This document shows, in pieces, positions 11,170-23,858 of a stretch of 64,000 nt of DNA. The number at the start of each line of letters is the position of its first letter. The first letter of the stretch is position 1. Source of the stretch: Phorcus lineatus (lineage: Eukaryota; Mollusca; Gastropoda; Trochida; Trochidae); contig OV121082.1 in NCBI GenBank assembly GCA_921293015.1, positions 27,479,497 to 27,543,496 on the forward strand, written 5' to 3'. A model generated the notes under the pieces. The model searched no databases and had not been told where the DNA came from. It saw only the letters and a program-made list of their open reading frames with translations. Made by a program: the position numbers and the translations under genes.

Positions 11170-13157
11170 AACTGATGTAGGGTATACCTGCAGTTTTTAC
11201 CTCAAACTATCAACTTGCACTACATTAATGTCGGGATGTAGGATATACATGCAGTCTTTACCTCAAACTATCAACTTACACTACATTAATGTCGGGATGT
11301 AGGATAGACCTGCTGTTTAAACCAAAATATCAACTTACAATACATTAATGTCGGGATGTAGAATATATCAACAGTCTTTACCTCAAACGATCAACTTGCA
11401 CTACCTTAATTATGGGTTGTAGGATGTACCTGCAGTTTAAACCAAAATATCAACTTACACTACATTAATGTCGGAATGTACAATGTATCTACAGATTTTT
11501 GCCAAAATATCAACTTACACTATATTAATGTCGGGATGTAGGATATGTCTGCAGTTTTAACCAAAGTATCAACTTGCACCACATTAATGTCGGGATTTAC
11601 TTTATATCTGCAGTCTTGACCCCAAAGTGTCAACTTCCACTACATTAATGTAGAATATGTCTGAAGTTTTTGACCAAAATATTAACTTACACTACATTAA
11701 TGTCGGGAAGTAGGATATGTCTGCAGTTTTTAACCAAAGTATCAACTTACACTACACTAATGTCCGGATTTAGGATATATCTGCAGTTTGTGCCTCAAAA
11801 TATCAACTAACACTACATTAATGTCGGGCTTTAGGATACATCTGCAGTTTATTCCCCAAATTATCAACTTACACTACATAAATGTCGGAATGTACAATAT
11901 ATCTACAGATTTTTGCCAAAATATCAACTTACACTATATTAATGTCGGGTTTTAGGATATATCTGCAGTTTATTCCCCAAAATATCATCTTATTTCACAT
12001 TAATGTCGGGCTTTAGGATATATCAGCAATTTATTCCCCTAATTATCATCTTACACTACATAAATGTCGGAATGTACAATATATCTACAGATTTTTGCCA
12101 AAATATCAACTTACACTATATTAATGTTGGGCTTTAGGATATATCTGCAGTTTATTCCCCAAAATATCATCTTATTTCACATTAATGTCGGGCTTTAGGA
12201 TATATCAGCAGTTTGTGCCTCAAAATATCAGCTTTTTTCACATTAATGTCGGGCTTTAGGATATATCTGCAGTTTATTCCCCAAATTATCATCTTATTTC
12301 ACATTAATGTTGGGCTTTAGGATATATCAGCAGTTTGTGCCTCAAAATATCAGCTTTTTTCACATTAATGTCGGGCTTTAGGATACATCTGCAGTTTATT
12401 CCCCAAATTATCAACTTACACTACATAAATGTCGGAATGTACAATATATCTACAGATTTTTGCCAAAATATCAACTTACACTTTATTAATGTCGGGCTTT
12501 AGGATATATCTGCAGTTTATTCCCCAAAATATCATCTTATTTCACATTAATGTCGGGCTTTAGGTTATATCTGCAGTTTGTGCCATAAAATATCAACTTA
12601 CTTCGCATTAGAATGCCAATCAAAGAGAACTTACTTCGCATTAATGTCGGGTTTTAGGATAGATCTGCAGTTTGTGCCTCAAAATATCAGCTTACTTCAC
12701 ATTAATGTCGGGTTTTAGGATATATCTGCAGTTTGTGCCTCAAAATATCAGCTTATTTCACATTAATGTCGGGCTTTAGGATACATCTGCAGTTTATTCA
12801 AAAAATTATCAACTAACACTACATTAATGTCGTGATTTAGGATCTCTCTGCAATATGTGCCTCAAAATATCAACTTACACTACATTAATGTCGGGATTTA
12901 GGATGTATCTGCAGATTGTGCCTCAAAATATCAGCTTATTTCACATTAATGTCGGACTTTAGGATATATATGCAGTTTATTCCCCAAATTATCAACTTAC
13001 ACTACATTAATGTCGGACTTTATGATATATATGCAGTTTATTCCCCAAATTATCAACTTACACTACATTAATGTCGGGCTTTAGGATATATCTGCAGTTT
13101 GTGCCCCAAAATATCAAAATTAACTTACACTACATTAATGTCGGGATTTAGGATATA
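11170..13157 (+). repeat. 61-bp satellite, about 32 units, with 182-bp higher-order period
   Basis: The monomer contains 'AATGTCGGGCTTTAGGATAT', CTGCAG and CAAAATATCAACTTACACTAC. Starts of AATGTCGG recur every 60-62 bp. A distinct monomer type reading AATGTCGGAATGTACAATATATCTACAG occurs at 11881, 12063 and 12428, spaced 182 and 365 bp, that is three and six monomers. Two acceptor-type monomers ('cacactacat' versus 'tatttcacat' junctions) alternate in the middle. One unit near 12600 carries an insertion. No open frame. Confidence 0.9.
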
Positions 13158-13159
13158 CT

Positions 13160-14600
13160 TGTACTATAGGCCTAATGGCCCGAAATACTGAATAAACTAT
13201 ACCGAAGTGTACACGTTATCCTTTTTTTACCAATACTTATTTTGCACGTATACAACATAAAGAAATAGCCTTTGCTTTAAAATTCCATACGTGCATGTTT
13301 CGGAGATTTTGGAAACAAATCCACCAACGGAACTGCCTACCTTCAGTTCAGTCAATGTGTAGACATATTGTTATTTAGGTGTATTTTGTAATTTGAATGT
13401 GTACAAAAACAATGAAGGTAGTATTTTACCCTTAGTTCCATTATGACATGCTCTGGTTTGACATTTCTAAACCTTTTATCACTTTGTTAACAAGGAGTAC
13501 AAAGTTCAAATTGAACTCTGTACACTTGTTTGACATTTTCAAACTTTCAGTTTCATTACACAGAATATACAGTTCAAATTGAAAATTTTATCAGCACTGC
13601 AATACTTCAAAAGTATTACTATGAAATGAAATTACTTTTTTCAGAATGGGTGTACAATTTGCTACATTGGTGTACAATTATATTTTAAGACTGTCATGTG
13701 TACAAAATACTCAGAAAGAGTACAAGAAGGCAGCCCTGCACCAGGTTTAAAGTTTACAGGTTGCATAGTTGTTTGAGCATTCATAGCAGATGCATTTGGT
13801 CAGGAGGAGACCCTTGTCTACAACCACAGTGTAATCAATCTGTAAACAAGCTTTCCTCTTGAAATTCTTCTAGGTTGATTGCTTGATTGCTAATCCGCTA
13901 GATTCATCAACAGCAAAATACTTCATTGAGTAAATTTTGTACAGTGCTATGACTGTATGCATTATACACAAAACTCTCAAGCAAATGTTGCTAATGTCAT
14001 TGAAGTGTTATTGCAGTGATTATTTTTTTATTACAGACGGAAAAAATGGTACAATCAAATTGTAAAATTTCAACATATAAAAAGATAAAAAGTTGTAACC
14101 AGAAAGAAAAAAAGACTGAGAGACTGAGAGAGAGATAGAAAGGAGTTAGTGGACAGTTACAGAGTGCAAGAGTGAAAGAGACTCAGGGTGCAGTGTTCAA
14201 AACAGTCATGACCAGTTTCCTTTAAATTTTGATTCCTCCTTTAACCTCCCGACTTAGATAAATGTTTACTTGTTATAGAATAAATTTATGCACTCTATGA
14301 ATAAGGTGTAAATGTAGCCAAACTTAGAAACCCGATGGATACATCAAAGGAAATCTAAAATGCAAGTTATCAGGTAACCAACAGTAAGACTGACCTCATT
14401 CATGATTTTCTTTCATTGATAAGAAGAAAAGAAACAAGTTTCAAATACTTTATTCCAATTTCCAAAATAAATGTTTCTTACAGTTCTTAGATGATTTTTT
14501 AATATATGAAATTGTATTGATGATAGATTCATTGAAAATCCATTTTTTCAGCACCATTTCCATGCACATTGACGTCAGCCGGTAGTTTATCAGGATTCAT
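13160..14600. other. Non-coding DNA; possible 3' region of the 14.6-19.9 kb gene
   Basis: No exon recognised. It may hold the 3' untranslated region of the minus-strand gene whose stop lies at 14614-14616. GA-rich tract near 14100-14170. Another open minus-strand stretch at about 14530-14630 (EYESETWMNPDKLPADVNVH) could be an alternative terminal exon. Confidence 0.35.
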
Positions 14601-14613
14601 CCATGTCTCACTC

Positions 14614-17600
14614 TCATATTCTTCTCAGGTCAAGGTTCAAGTTCAGGATACAGATTACCTGAAATGTATTATAATCACGAATGAGATATTTGCACTATAA
14701 AAACTTTTTTATATGATTACTTCAAACCTTGCAGTCCATTCTGATGAATAAAACTATTTTTCTCATAGAAGTTGACTCAAACACTTTCATTTGTTACCAC
14801 TATCAATATACCATGGCTTGAAATCATAACCAATGTCATATCACCAGTAGCCAAGTACTCACATGTTTATACTTCTGCACAACAGATAAAGCTTCAGGTA
14901 AATTTGTTACAAGACATCCTTGCTGAAACATTAAGAAAATGATTATTGTCTGCTTTTAAAGATTACATAATCACTAACATATTTCACTATTTTCTTTGGA
15001 ATATATGAATGTGTGATTATAATATTGTATAGTACGTCAAAGGTCGCTACTCAAATGTGTTCAGTTTGGTAATGAAAGCCGTTTTTGAATGCCACTTTTG
15101 ATGAGCCGCTTAGATCTATCTGGCCACAAACCAGTGAATGCATGACTGGTCATACGCCCTTTTTGTGACTCATAAACAGAATCATTGCCTCGTGATCTAT
15201 ACATCTATCGTAAAAGAAAAAAAGCAATAACAAACGATTTTCAGAGAATGTTTTCAACTCAGTTAATTTATTTGAAATAAATCCAATGTAGGATGAATCA
15301 TGAACATTTTCAAGTTGTTCTGGAGACATCTTTTAAGTTACATTTATAGTTTCAAAACATAACAAGGCATATATCTAAAACATATCAAGTTTAATTGAGA
15401 TTTTTTCGTATGGGTTTTGGGTTCAAGTTATGTTTTTACCCTCAAATTTTCCAAAGACGTTCAGGAAATGTCTATTATCAAACTACTTTTCACTTTCATA
15501 AAAACGGAAGACACTAAGGTCGAACTATTAGCAAACAGCAAATTTCACATGGACCTGTGTTATTTTACGGTTTATATATAAACTCATAGACGAGGTGAGG
15601 TGATTTGGGGTTTAATGGTGCTTATGTCATGGCTGCTAGTATTATTGCAGGGAGAAAGCCCACAACACTATTGTGGCTATGCATTGCAGTGAAACCTGCG
15701 AGCCTCAGCTGTAACGAGCAAACCATGGGTGGTACTGCCCTGAAATTCAGTTTAGCTTTTAACCAAAACTTTACTGCATATAAAACATTTCTTTACTGCA
15801 GACAAATTTACCGCACACCTGGCCAAATTAGAACTACAGATCTCTTTTTTTCTTAATTCTTAAATTTATATTCACTCTTTTTAAAATTTGTGAAAATGAT
15901 TAACAGGGTTTTTGTTCAAGCCTCATGAAATTAGTTTCGTGTCAAGCTCTATCATACTAAGCTAAGTTAAGGTGCGGTGTAGGACCCCTGAAGATAGAGA
16001 CTGGCAGATATGAAAGTATCCCTTTGGAAAATAGACTCTGTTTTAATTGCCCCAACTGCGCTGAAGATGAAGCATACGATTTAGTAAATTGACCTTTATA
16101 TACACATTTTACAAGTGATCTTTTAGAACTCTGCTGTGATAAATATACCGGTCTTATGCATTTTACAATCTCTCAACAACTTGCCCTTATTTTTACATGT
16201 GAAGAGTTTACTTATGTATTTATTTTATTGCGAGTGAGATGAAAATAAACAAATCTGTCTGTCTGTCTGTCTGACAAGCATCTACTAGTTTCTTCTTGCA
16301 TCATATTAATTGTGTTTTACTTCTAAATATCTTATTAATCATTATTTCAGTGGAAATCTGATCAAGATTGAGTTTCAATTTCAAATTTGCAGGGTACAAT
16401 TTTTAGAGACTTTCAAGTAATTGATAAATTACAGTAAGTCAGCTGTAGCCCTCTAAAAGTAAACAAAGAGTGAAATATAATCAACAATAGTTTTGAAGCT
16501 GTATTCAATGATAAAATCTAGGTAACTCATATTTTAAGTTGAAAACTATCCTGACGGAATTTACACGACAGATGTTTAACATCCTTCGCTTTGCTATGCT
16601 CAGAGTTAAGATTATCAGGTCCTGCTCATCATACACAGTACTGCAAGTTGTGTTGCCGTCTATACAGCAAAAATCTTAATTCTGCAGAGGTCGAAAACAT
16701 ATAAAACACTATCATATCATTCGATTGAGCTAGGCTTCATGGTTTTTGAGTTCTGGTCCGAAAAAAGAATTCTCAGTTTTGTTTCAACGATACGATGAAA
16801 CATAAATGTAGAAAGAAGTCGAATACTATTAATATTTTTAAAATATTCTACTGGAAAATAATTATTTGGATCAGTCTGAAAAGGTGATTACAGTATAGTG
16901 AAGTAAAGCAACTTATCTGGTCAGATCTGTCAGAAGTTGAGGTGGCAAAAGTATGCGAATCTTAGGAAGTTTAGTTTTTTAAATCAGACTGTTATTTTAA
17001 TCAGTAACATTGGAGTTTTCATGATCGGTTTTGGTAACCTGCCTAAATTAACTGGTTCTGTATGGTGCTGTATGCAGTGTCTTTCCAGCTACTGTGCATC
17101 TAGTTGATCCACCTTGTGCTTGTTCATCTCACGATGGCATCACGTGTGCAACAAAGAGAATGTCAAAGAATAGTGCGGTAATAAAGATGAGGATAGCAGG
17201 GCACAGTCAAATTGATATAGCCTATCCCTAGAAAGGTATCGCTCCTCATTTCCGTATACAGAAAAGAGTACTGTAATATCTATAGCAATATCATAATTAT
17301 ATTGGTACTTTTCATATTTCAGTTTTTCATAGCCCTCTTGACTAAATAACAGCAATTAGAACAGTATTGTTTCAGTGGCATTCTAGAAGTTGATATATAT
17401 TTTTAAGTGAAACAAAGAAGTTGTATATCCATATATCATTGTCGTCCTTAATTAGAACAGTGATAAATGCTCAACTGGCGGTCGTTTTGTACAGAGAGAT
17501 ATGTCAGTGGCTGGTTTCTGACTTTTAACTTATCCGTGCTATTTTCACTTTTCTAAAACCTCTGATATATTGTTGCATCTGTATTGCAATATACTGATAC

Positions 17601-19900
17601 ACCAATAATACTGCACACCCTTAATTCTCAAGATATAAGTTATAAACACAGTTTTGGAAGATGCAGAATAGTAACGAAGTGTTTTCTAAGGACTAATTTA
17701 CCTGTTTACAAACAATATCTTGAAGAAACCAAAGTCTCAGAATGTTATCGTAAGCAGATTTCTTCTTCTCAGTACCTGAAAAAGGTTGTAAAACTATATA
17801 GGACATTGAGAGGGAAAAAGTTATTTTCACACAGTTTGCATTTTAGTTATCTGTTTTGAAAAATTATCATAAATAATTCGATAAGATTTAAATGCCTTTG
17901 ATGTATTGTTTTGTATTAGCTTTTGTAATATTTGTTAACATTTAAAGTCACCAAGAAATTTAAACAATCTTTTACAAATAAAGGAAAGTGAGTATAATCA
18001 ACATTTTAAAAATCATAGAATATATCATTTCCTGCCTATGTAAATAGTTTAATATCATCAATATATTAAATAGTTTAATATATTGATTTCCAAATTTCTA
18101 CATTATTTCTAAAATAATCTTTTGGTAACCGTTTTATCTAAAGACTCTAGCTGGTAGTAATGCATTATCAAAAATCTAAACCAATAGTTGTAATTGTATC
18201 ACATCTTATTTAAAGTTTAAAAATTTGTAATCTTGCAACACCATAAGCAAATAACAGTAATCAAATAGCAATAGACAGTGTCAAACATTGATGGTTCCAC
18301 TAAAGTGTTCTGCTCTATGAATTACCCACAAATTGACATTTTTTTGCACCAGTCAATTCTTCTTAATCAATTAAAGCCATTGACAATATTGGCAATGTGA
18401 TTTTAAAAACCAACAGAAACTGAGTATTGGTCAGGGTTCCTAGTTTCAAGCAAACCTTTTCACCTCTGTGTAAACCAAACCAATTTCTTGAAGAAAACCA
18501 AGATAATAGGCATCAACTGGCAATGTTCCTTTCGGAAAGAAAGAAATAAAATTAATGAGTTTACCATTTATTCAAATCTAACATTTCAATTTTGAATTCT
18601 GAACCAAATGGAATTTGTTTGATATGATACCTCATTTTATCACATTAATCATGAATTTATTTAAGTCATAGTCTCATTTTTGTAAGGCAACTAAACTAAT
18701 TATTCTTCACAAACAAAATCTGATCACTAACACAAATATTTCCTGTCGCATTTGCAAAGATTTTAATTTTTATGCCCGTTTTACAGTTTTGGATGAAGCA
18801 GCTTATTGGCATATGCCGTTTCAGACCGATGAGGTACCGAATCAAGTGCAATCCCATCGCGAGTACGAAACACCGGAAATCTAGTCATCGCAGTGCCGAT
18901 ACTTATGACAGACGCATTCTTCACTAAGTTTACCACCTTTTTGTTATTTCTGTATTTGAAAAAGCGTAAGCTATTAGCTATTTTCATTGGATATTCAGCT
19001 GGGAAATTTCATGTGTTCTTCGTCACGGCCTTAGCGAAATGACATGGAAAGGACTCGAACGCTCGCAAAAAACATAATATTCGGGTAGGGTAGGGTAGTT
19101 TGAACTTCATTATTGAGGGCTAGAATGCCTGCAGAGTTCTGAAAATTGTTGCAAACGTCAGGAGAAAGATTTCTGTGAGTGGTGAACTATTTCTCCGGAA
19201 GTTATTACAATTTGCCTTGCAAAAATGAGACTATGACTTTAAGAATATCTCGTGATCCATACATTAACTGGAGACATTCAAATAATTTCCTTTATTATGA
19301 TGTTCCGACCATTGTCTACCAATTGTTCCCCTAATGGCGCCGTTCTAAAAATTTATCTTCTTATCTTATATACTCGCTTTACTCCCGATATCAGAGTGAA
19401 ACAGTATCGAGTGAAACAGGTGTTATCGAGGCTAGGTTTACTTAGACTGGTATCCAGTATTCAGTGGTCTTTCCGGAAGTTCATGTTCTTCAGTCAAAAT
19501 TAGTTCAAACTATTCACAAACGTCTTGTTAGGATAGCTGTCAGCTTTACCACATGACTTTAAACCGTATTAGTTGCAATCAACAGGAATAATAATTATCG
19601 ACTAAACGTCAGAATAAAAGACTTCCACAAGAAAAAATAATTCTTTCCGATGATTTTTGAGCTTTCCCCTTACTTTATGTTATGTGGTTATTTTCTAACT
19701 GATGATTTGAAAGAATTCCATGCCTGTGTTTAAGGGGCTCGAAAACAGGTAACGTGGCCCGGTGGGGATACCACCATTTTCCAAGTGTCTACGAACCCAC
19801 AGTGTCTACGAACACCTACACCCAACCACACGTACCTCGTACACCTTGATCTTCCTTGTTGCTTAAACTGCATGTTCACTCCAGCGGCCATGGTGGTCAT
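14614..19900 (-). CDS. Unidentified host gene, six candidate exons
   Basis: Candidate exons in transcript order: 19836-19900 (MTTMAAGVNMQFKQQGRSR..., donor GTACGTG); 18949 down to about 18838 or nearer 18870 (NNKKVVNLVKNASVISIG...); 18481-18528 (TLPVDAYYLGFLQEI); 17702-17775 (TEKKKSAYDNILRLWFLQ...); 14863-14922 (QGCLVTNLPEALSVVQKYKH, donor GTGAGT); 14614-14658 (VICILNLNLDLRRI, stop). Acceptors such as CTTTTTCAG and TTTATTTCTTTCTTTCCGAAAG are strong. The last four exons agree in phase (1, 1, 0, 0), which chance would rarely give. Exon 1 ends in phase 2 and exon 2 completes an AGA codon; the end of exon 2 is unsettled. Family not recognised. A loose likeness to SMC-hinge patterns (GFLQEIGTEKK..., NLPEAL) is too weak to name. 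Confidence 0.45.
14957..15270 (+). repeat. Dispersed direct repeat, copy B
   Basis: Same block as 1912-2244, about 13 kb away in direct orientation, with scattered substitutions and a damaged CRE (TGACTCA for TGACGTCA). It lies in an intron of the minus-strand gene. Confidence 0.7.
15595..15760 (+). repeat. SINE-like retroposon fragment
   Basis: 'GAGGTGATTTGGGGTTTAAT' and ACACTATTGTGGCTATGCA are shared with 32945-33060 (GAGGTGATATG, ATCATTGTGGCTATGCA). The other copy carries CTTCGAACC, which looks like a pol III B box. The 83-residue frame over this stretch is not convincing as a gene. Confidence 0.4.
15955..16275 (+). mobile_element. 5'-truncated LINE 3' end with (TCTG)n tail
   Basis: The plus strand encodes the C-terminal zinc-knuckle end of a LINE ORF2: KLRCGVGPLKIETGRYES, then ENRLCFNCPNCAEDEAY, then PLY. 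This is the usual 'retain-CxxC...H...CPLY' ending. A TGA stands where the last knuckle cysteine is expected. It ends in AATAAACAAA(TCTG)4 at 16250-16275, a typical retroposon tail. The family is similar in layout to the large LINE at 39-46 kb. Confidence 0.7.
16290..17700. other. Intronic AT-rich DNA
   Basis: No feature supported. It lies between candidate exons of the minus-strand gene. Confidence 0.4.
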
Positions 19901-21690
19901 GTTGACTTTTATGTTCTCCAGATTAAAGAATCTATTTGAAAATTGGGATTCAAGCTTATTTTACCTCCATCAACGTTGATCCATTGATAAAGCTGGTTAC
20001 AAGGTGTCCCTAAGTAGTAGCATAAACACCATACGGTCGCCCTTTCTGCATAGAAATACTAATGTGATACACGCTTTGCCCGGGCTTATGACCTTAGTTC
20101 TTTTTTTCGCGCGGTGAAAGTTAGCTCCCTTTAATGGGTTATTGTAAAATATGAAAGTTAAAGGGGAACAACAACCCTAGCCTTTCAGACCAGCCATAGC
20201 CGGGAAAGAGGTCACGTGACACGGACTGGGCGCCGGCCAAGCGATCATTGTGACAGGGGAATCCCCTTTATTACATGCGATCGTTGATTGGCTTATTCAT
20301 TTTCGTTCCTGACACGATGCCTGAATTCCAAATTCCAAATTGATTTTTTTTTACCACTTTAGAACTTTTATTAACTTAATTTGGGTGTCTATGACATATT
20401 CTAAATCTTATATTCCCCCATTCATTGCAAATACCTAAGGCATAGGCCCCACGTCGGCGACATAACACAATGGTGGAAGCAGACGTTAAACTTCAACCCA
20501 ACAACACGATGCCTGCAGTCCAAAATGGAAAATGGCTATAGCTTCTCTACTATCACATGTCGCTGTGAGAACACCTGCAATCGGTCGACTATAGGGGGAG
20601 CATGTCCTTGCCGTACAGCCGTTGGCCTTTTGTCGACGATTATTGAAAATTAGTAAATATCATGATTTTGGCATTTAAAACCATACTGTCCCAATTTTGA
20701 CCTGATTTCAATTCAAAGTAAATGTAAATCATAATTAAAACCAAGAAACATTTTTCTCGCCTGCAATGAAATTAAGGAATTAGCGGGAATTTCTTCCGTT
20801 AACGGAAAGGACTTCCCCGTGCTATTTTTAGATATTTGACACCGTGCCCATATAAGGAAAGTGCAAACCGACCTTGACCTTAGAAAAAGTGAATACGGGA
20901 CCAAGTCTGTAACTTCTGACAGATCACACGACCTCGCGTTTTTTTCTCAATCAAATAAAACAACACGCCAAAACAAAGGTAAGTAAAGCATATGCATGTA
21001 GAGAGATGTTGTTATAGAGATGGGATAGAAAATTAATGCATACTAACAAATCTGGACCCCGTTTCACAAAAAATCGTAACCTAGGCCTAGTTTACGAGTG
21101 TTTTTCTACGATTTGGATGCTGGTTTCACAAAAAAGTGCAGTTGTAAACTAGTAGCGATATCAGTCGTAAATCTAGGGGTGCTCCTTTCCACTCGTAAGT
21201 CCTTACGTGTGAAATTTATTGGGATTTTCACACACCTGCAACAGGAAGATTTTGTTTTGTTTGGGAGAAAAACTTTCGTCCGAGTGACCGGGGAGATGTC
21301 AGTTTGTTGCCTGTGACTTTTAAATGACTTTTGCACAAAACTCACATTTTATGTTGTCGAATATAATATTTGAGATAAAAGAAAGATACAACAAACCAGT
21401 AAATAAAACTTATTTCTTTCCTATCTACACTTAAATTGTCCTTGAATTCGTAGTTAGTAATGAAATAAAAGAGTTGCTTCTCTTGAATTCTAGTGCCGTG
21501 CGAAATTGAGTCCTGTGAAAATTCATACCCAACGCAGACTAGAGCGAATCGATATTCTTTTTTCAACTAGACCTATACGAAAACATACAATAGTTGTTAT
21601 CCAAATAAAATAAAATAAATAATAAAATGTTTATGTTAAATAATACCGACAAATTACTGTTCTAGAATTGAAAAATAAAAATATGATTAT
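19901..21690. other. Upstream region of the minus-strand gene; SINE-like piece
   Basis: The part next to the start codon (19900-20300) is richer in CpG (CGCGCGGTG, GGGCGCCGGCC) and could hold the promoter of the minus-strand gene. At 20460-20505 the reverse of the TTTAACGTC retroposon head appears ('GACGTTAAACTTCAACCCAA'). No further gene seen. Confidence 0.35.
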
Positions 21691-21697
21691 AATCATG

Positions 21698-21705
21698 ATA
21701 GTGAG
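21698..21705 (+). repeat. 8-bp target site duplication of hAT element (left)
   Basis: ATAGTGAG, repeated exactly at 23409-23416 next to the other end. Confidence 0.85.
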
Positions 21706-23408
21706 TAGGGCTGGGACGTTTACACGTATACACGATATCGTTTTGTTATAACTACATAAACGTTTACAGATTCATGTAAACGGTAAACGATTAAAAGAAT
21801 AACACATGGTATAAACGTTAATATTTGTGAAAATTACAAAAAAGCAACTCCGATCTATCTATTTTTCTGAAATAACAGTATTGAAATTACTAATAATGAA
21901 ACTGATTTACGTAGGCTAAAATAAACACTTGCGGACGGTTCCCTCAATGACCAACAAAATAACGACTAAAACAATAGCTCAGATAATAGATGGTAGTAAT
22001 TTTTTAATAGCAATTGAGAAGGTATCATTGGCTATAGTCAAAATATAACTACCTTTAATTAATTTAGAGTTTAATTCGAATGCTCGCATCAAACACGACG
22101 ATTGCCATGCTCTGATTTAGCAGACGAGATAGTATATTTGTATAACACATTCTGATTGGATTAGAACTGCTACTCAAAGACCAATCACAGAGCTTGTTTC
22201 ATTTTGATGCTATTTTTAGACTTGAGTAAAAAAAATACTTTGAGTTACTTCTCGCCGTAAGAAATAAAATTACTGATATTTTTCCAAAATGTTTACAGGC
22301 CATATCAACATTAACTTCCTGGCGATAATAATTGAAGATCTTAACGAAACAAATTAAACGAATGTGATATTTCTTTGAATTTAAAAGATCTGGCCCTAGC
22401 TCCAGACAGCAAGTATCCGCTCCGTGACGTCACTAATATACTCGCTGCCATCAGAAGGCTTCAAGGTGAAAAAGCTCTAACACAGCGCGTGCAACCAACG
22501 ATTCATGTCACGCCCTAAAAGTGAAGCTCCTAACTCATAGGATTCACAATGCAACTCCGAACAACGACTCAAGAAATGAGTACGGCAAACGAAACGTTTT
22601 GTTATTTTATTAAGTTTTCTCTGAATTGTTGAAACATAACAAATTGTCCACCATATACTCATCAAATTAAATATTATATTTGAAGCAAATTACACCAATT
22701 TTGGTAATAATCATAGAATTTCATACGCGTAACGCTTAAAACATACTATCGAACCAAGTTATTTGTATATAAACTAACAATTTGGTTCGAGACTATCGAT
22801 GACGTCAATTCCTATTGTTGTCAAGATTCTTGACAACAATGCCCCCGCAAGTGAAGGCAGGGCAACTACCGTAGAGATACTCGAAGGGAAGGCGCCCTGA
22901 CTTGGAGGTTGGATCTGGCCTGCCATCGGTACTACTGTACCGGAATGGATTTCGATATGATGTTATTTCACTTGCACTTCGAGACAAAAAACATCGATTG
23001 TGTCTGTACTATTATAATATTTTCATCATGAATAGATATTAACAATGATATTTTAATGATTATCATTTATAATTTATCTTTGTTATACGCTTTATTTCTC
23101 GACAACGGCTGAAGTGCATTTAACCTGGCGCGTGTTTGATCATTGTTGCGATCTTTTCATGGAGTGTTGAGACAATATTCTATTCGTTCGTGGACAAGCC
23201 AAAGTCGTGGATAAGATTAATCGAATTCAAATTTCAGATTTTATCCGAAAATTTGAAAAGATAAGGAATTTTTGGCGTTTCTGATGTCAGGCCCCTCCAT
23301 TTTCAGATAGGTCCATAGAACCCAATATGAAATTAGTGTACACGGTGACGTTTCGTTTTTGGCCTATCGTGTAAACGTTTACTAAATTTTGTAAACTTCC
23401 TAGCCCTA
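21706..23408. mobile_element. Non-autonomous hAT DNA transposon, 1.7 kb
   Basis: The ends are inverted: TAGGGCTGGGACGTTTACAC at the left and, complemented, TAGGGCTAGGAAGTTTAC...AAACGTTTACACGAT at the right. Both are flanked by the exact 8-bp duplication ATAGTGAG. TAGGGCTGG ends and 8-bp duplications are diagnostic of the hAT superfamily. The interior has no transposase or BED-finger frame, so movement would depend on a full-length relative elsewhere. The preserved duplication suggests moderate age. Confidence 0.88.
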
Positions 23409-23623
23409 ATAGTGAGATATAATCAAAATAAAAAAGGTGTGGCTATTCATTCAAGTGCATCTAAGTTATGTTAATGAAAGTTATAGATTTATTTATTTAT
23501 TTTATGTTTATGTTATCTTTTTTTTAACCTCTCTCTCCTTGTTCACGTTCTGTCTTCAAATATTTAAATAAATTTTGAACATTATTAGAGGAGAGTTGTT
23601 TTAGTTGATACATGTGTAACCTA

Positions 23624-23631
23624 TTCTTTTC
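23624..23631 (+). repeat. 8-bp target site duplication of GGGTACC element (left)
   Basis: TTCTTTTC, repeated exactly at 32421-32428. Confidence 0.85.
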
Positions 23632-23858
23632 GGGTACCAGTCAAATCGCCCCACCTACAAATCGCCCCAGCCCAATTGGTCAAATTGCCCCAGATTTTTG
23701 GTCAAATCGCCCCAAGTTTGGTCAAATTGCCCCAGGGGGGTAGTCAAATTGCCCCAATGTGTGTTTTAAGTTATACATTATGCACAAGTTGACATCTAAC
23801 ATCATGTGTTACCTATAGTTATTGTCAATGTTGATATTATGTTTCCATATGAAGGTTA
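23632..23858 (+). repeat. Left inverted repeat with reiterated TCAAATYGCCCC motif
   Basis: Between 23641 and 23757 the motif (GGTC)AAATCGCCCC / AAATTGCCCC occurs about six times, spaced 16-24 bp. Regular subterminal repeats of this kind are binding sites for the transposase in several known families; here that is inference. The partner is at 32194-32420. Confidence 0.85.

Noticed and set aside
11170-13157. Reading the 61-bp array as a CRISPR array
   Set aside because: Whole monomers repeat without unique spacers and the genome is eukaryotic.
17140-17355. 71-codon minus-strand frame
   Set aside because: No family features and no splice sites that fit the neighbouring exon chain.
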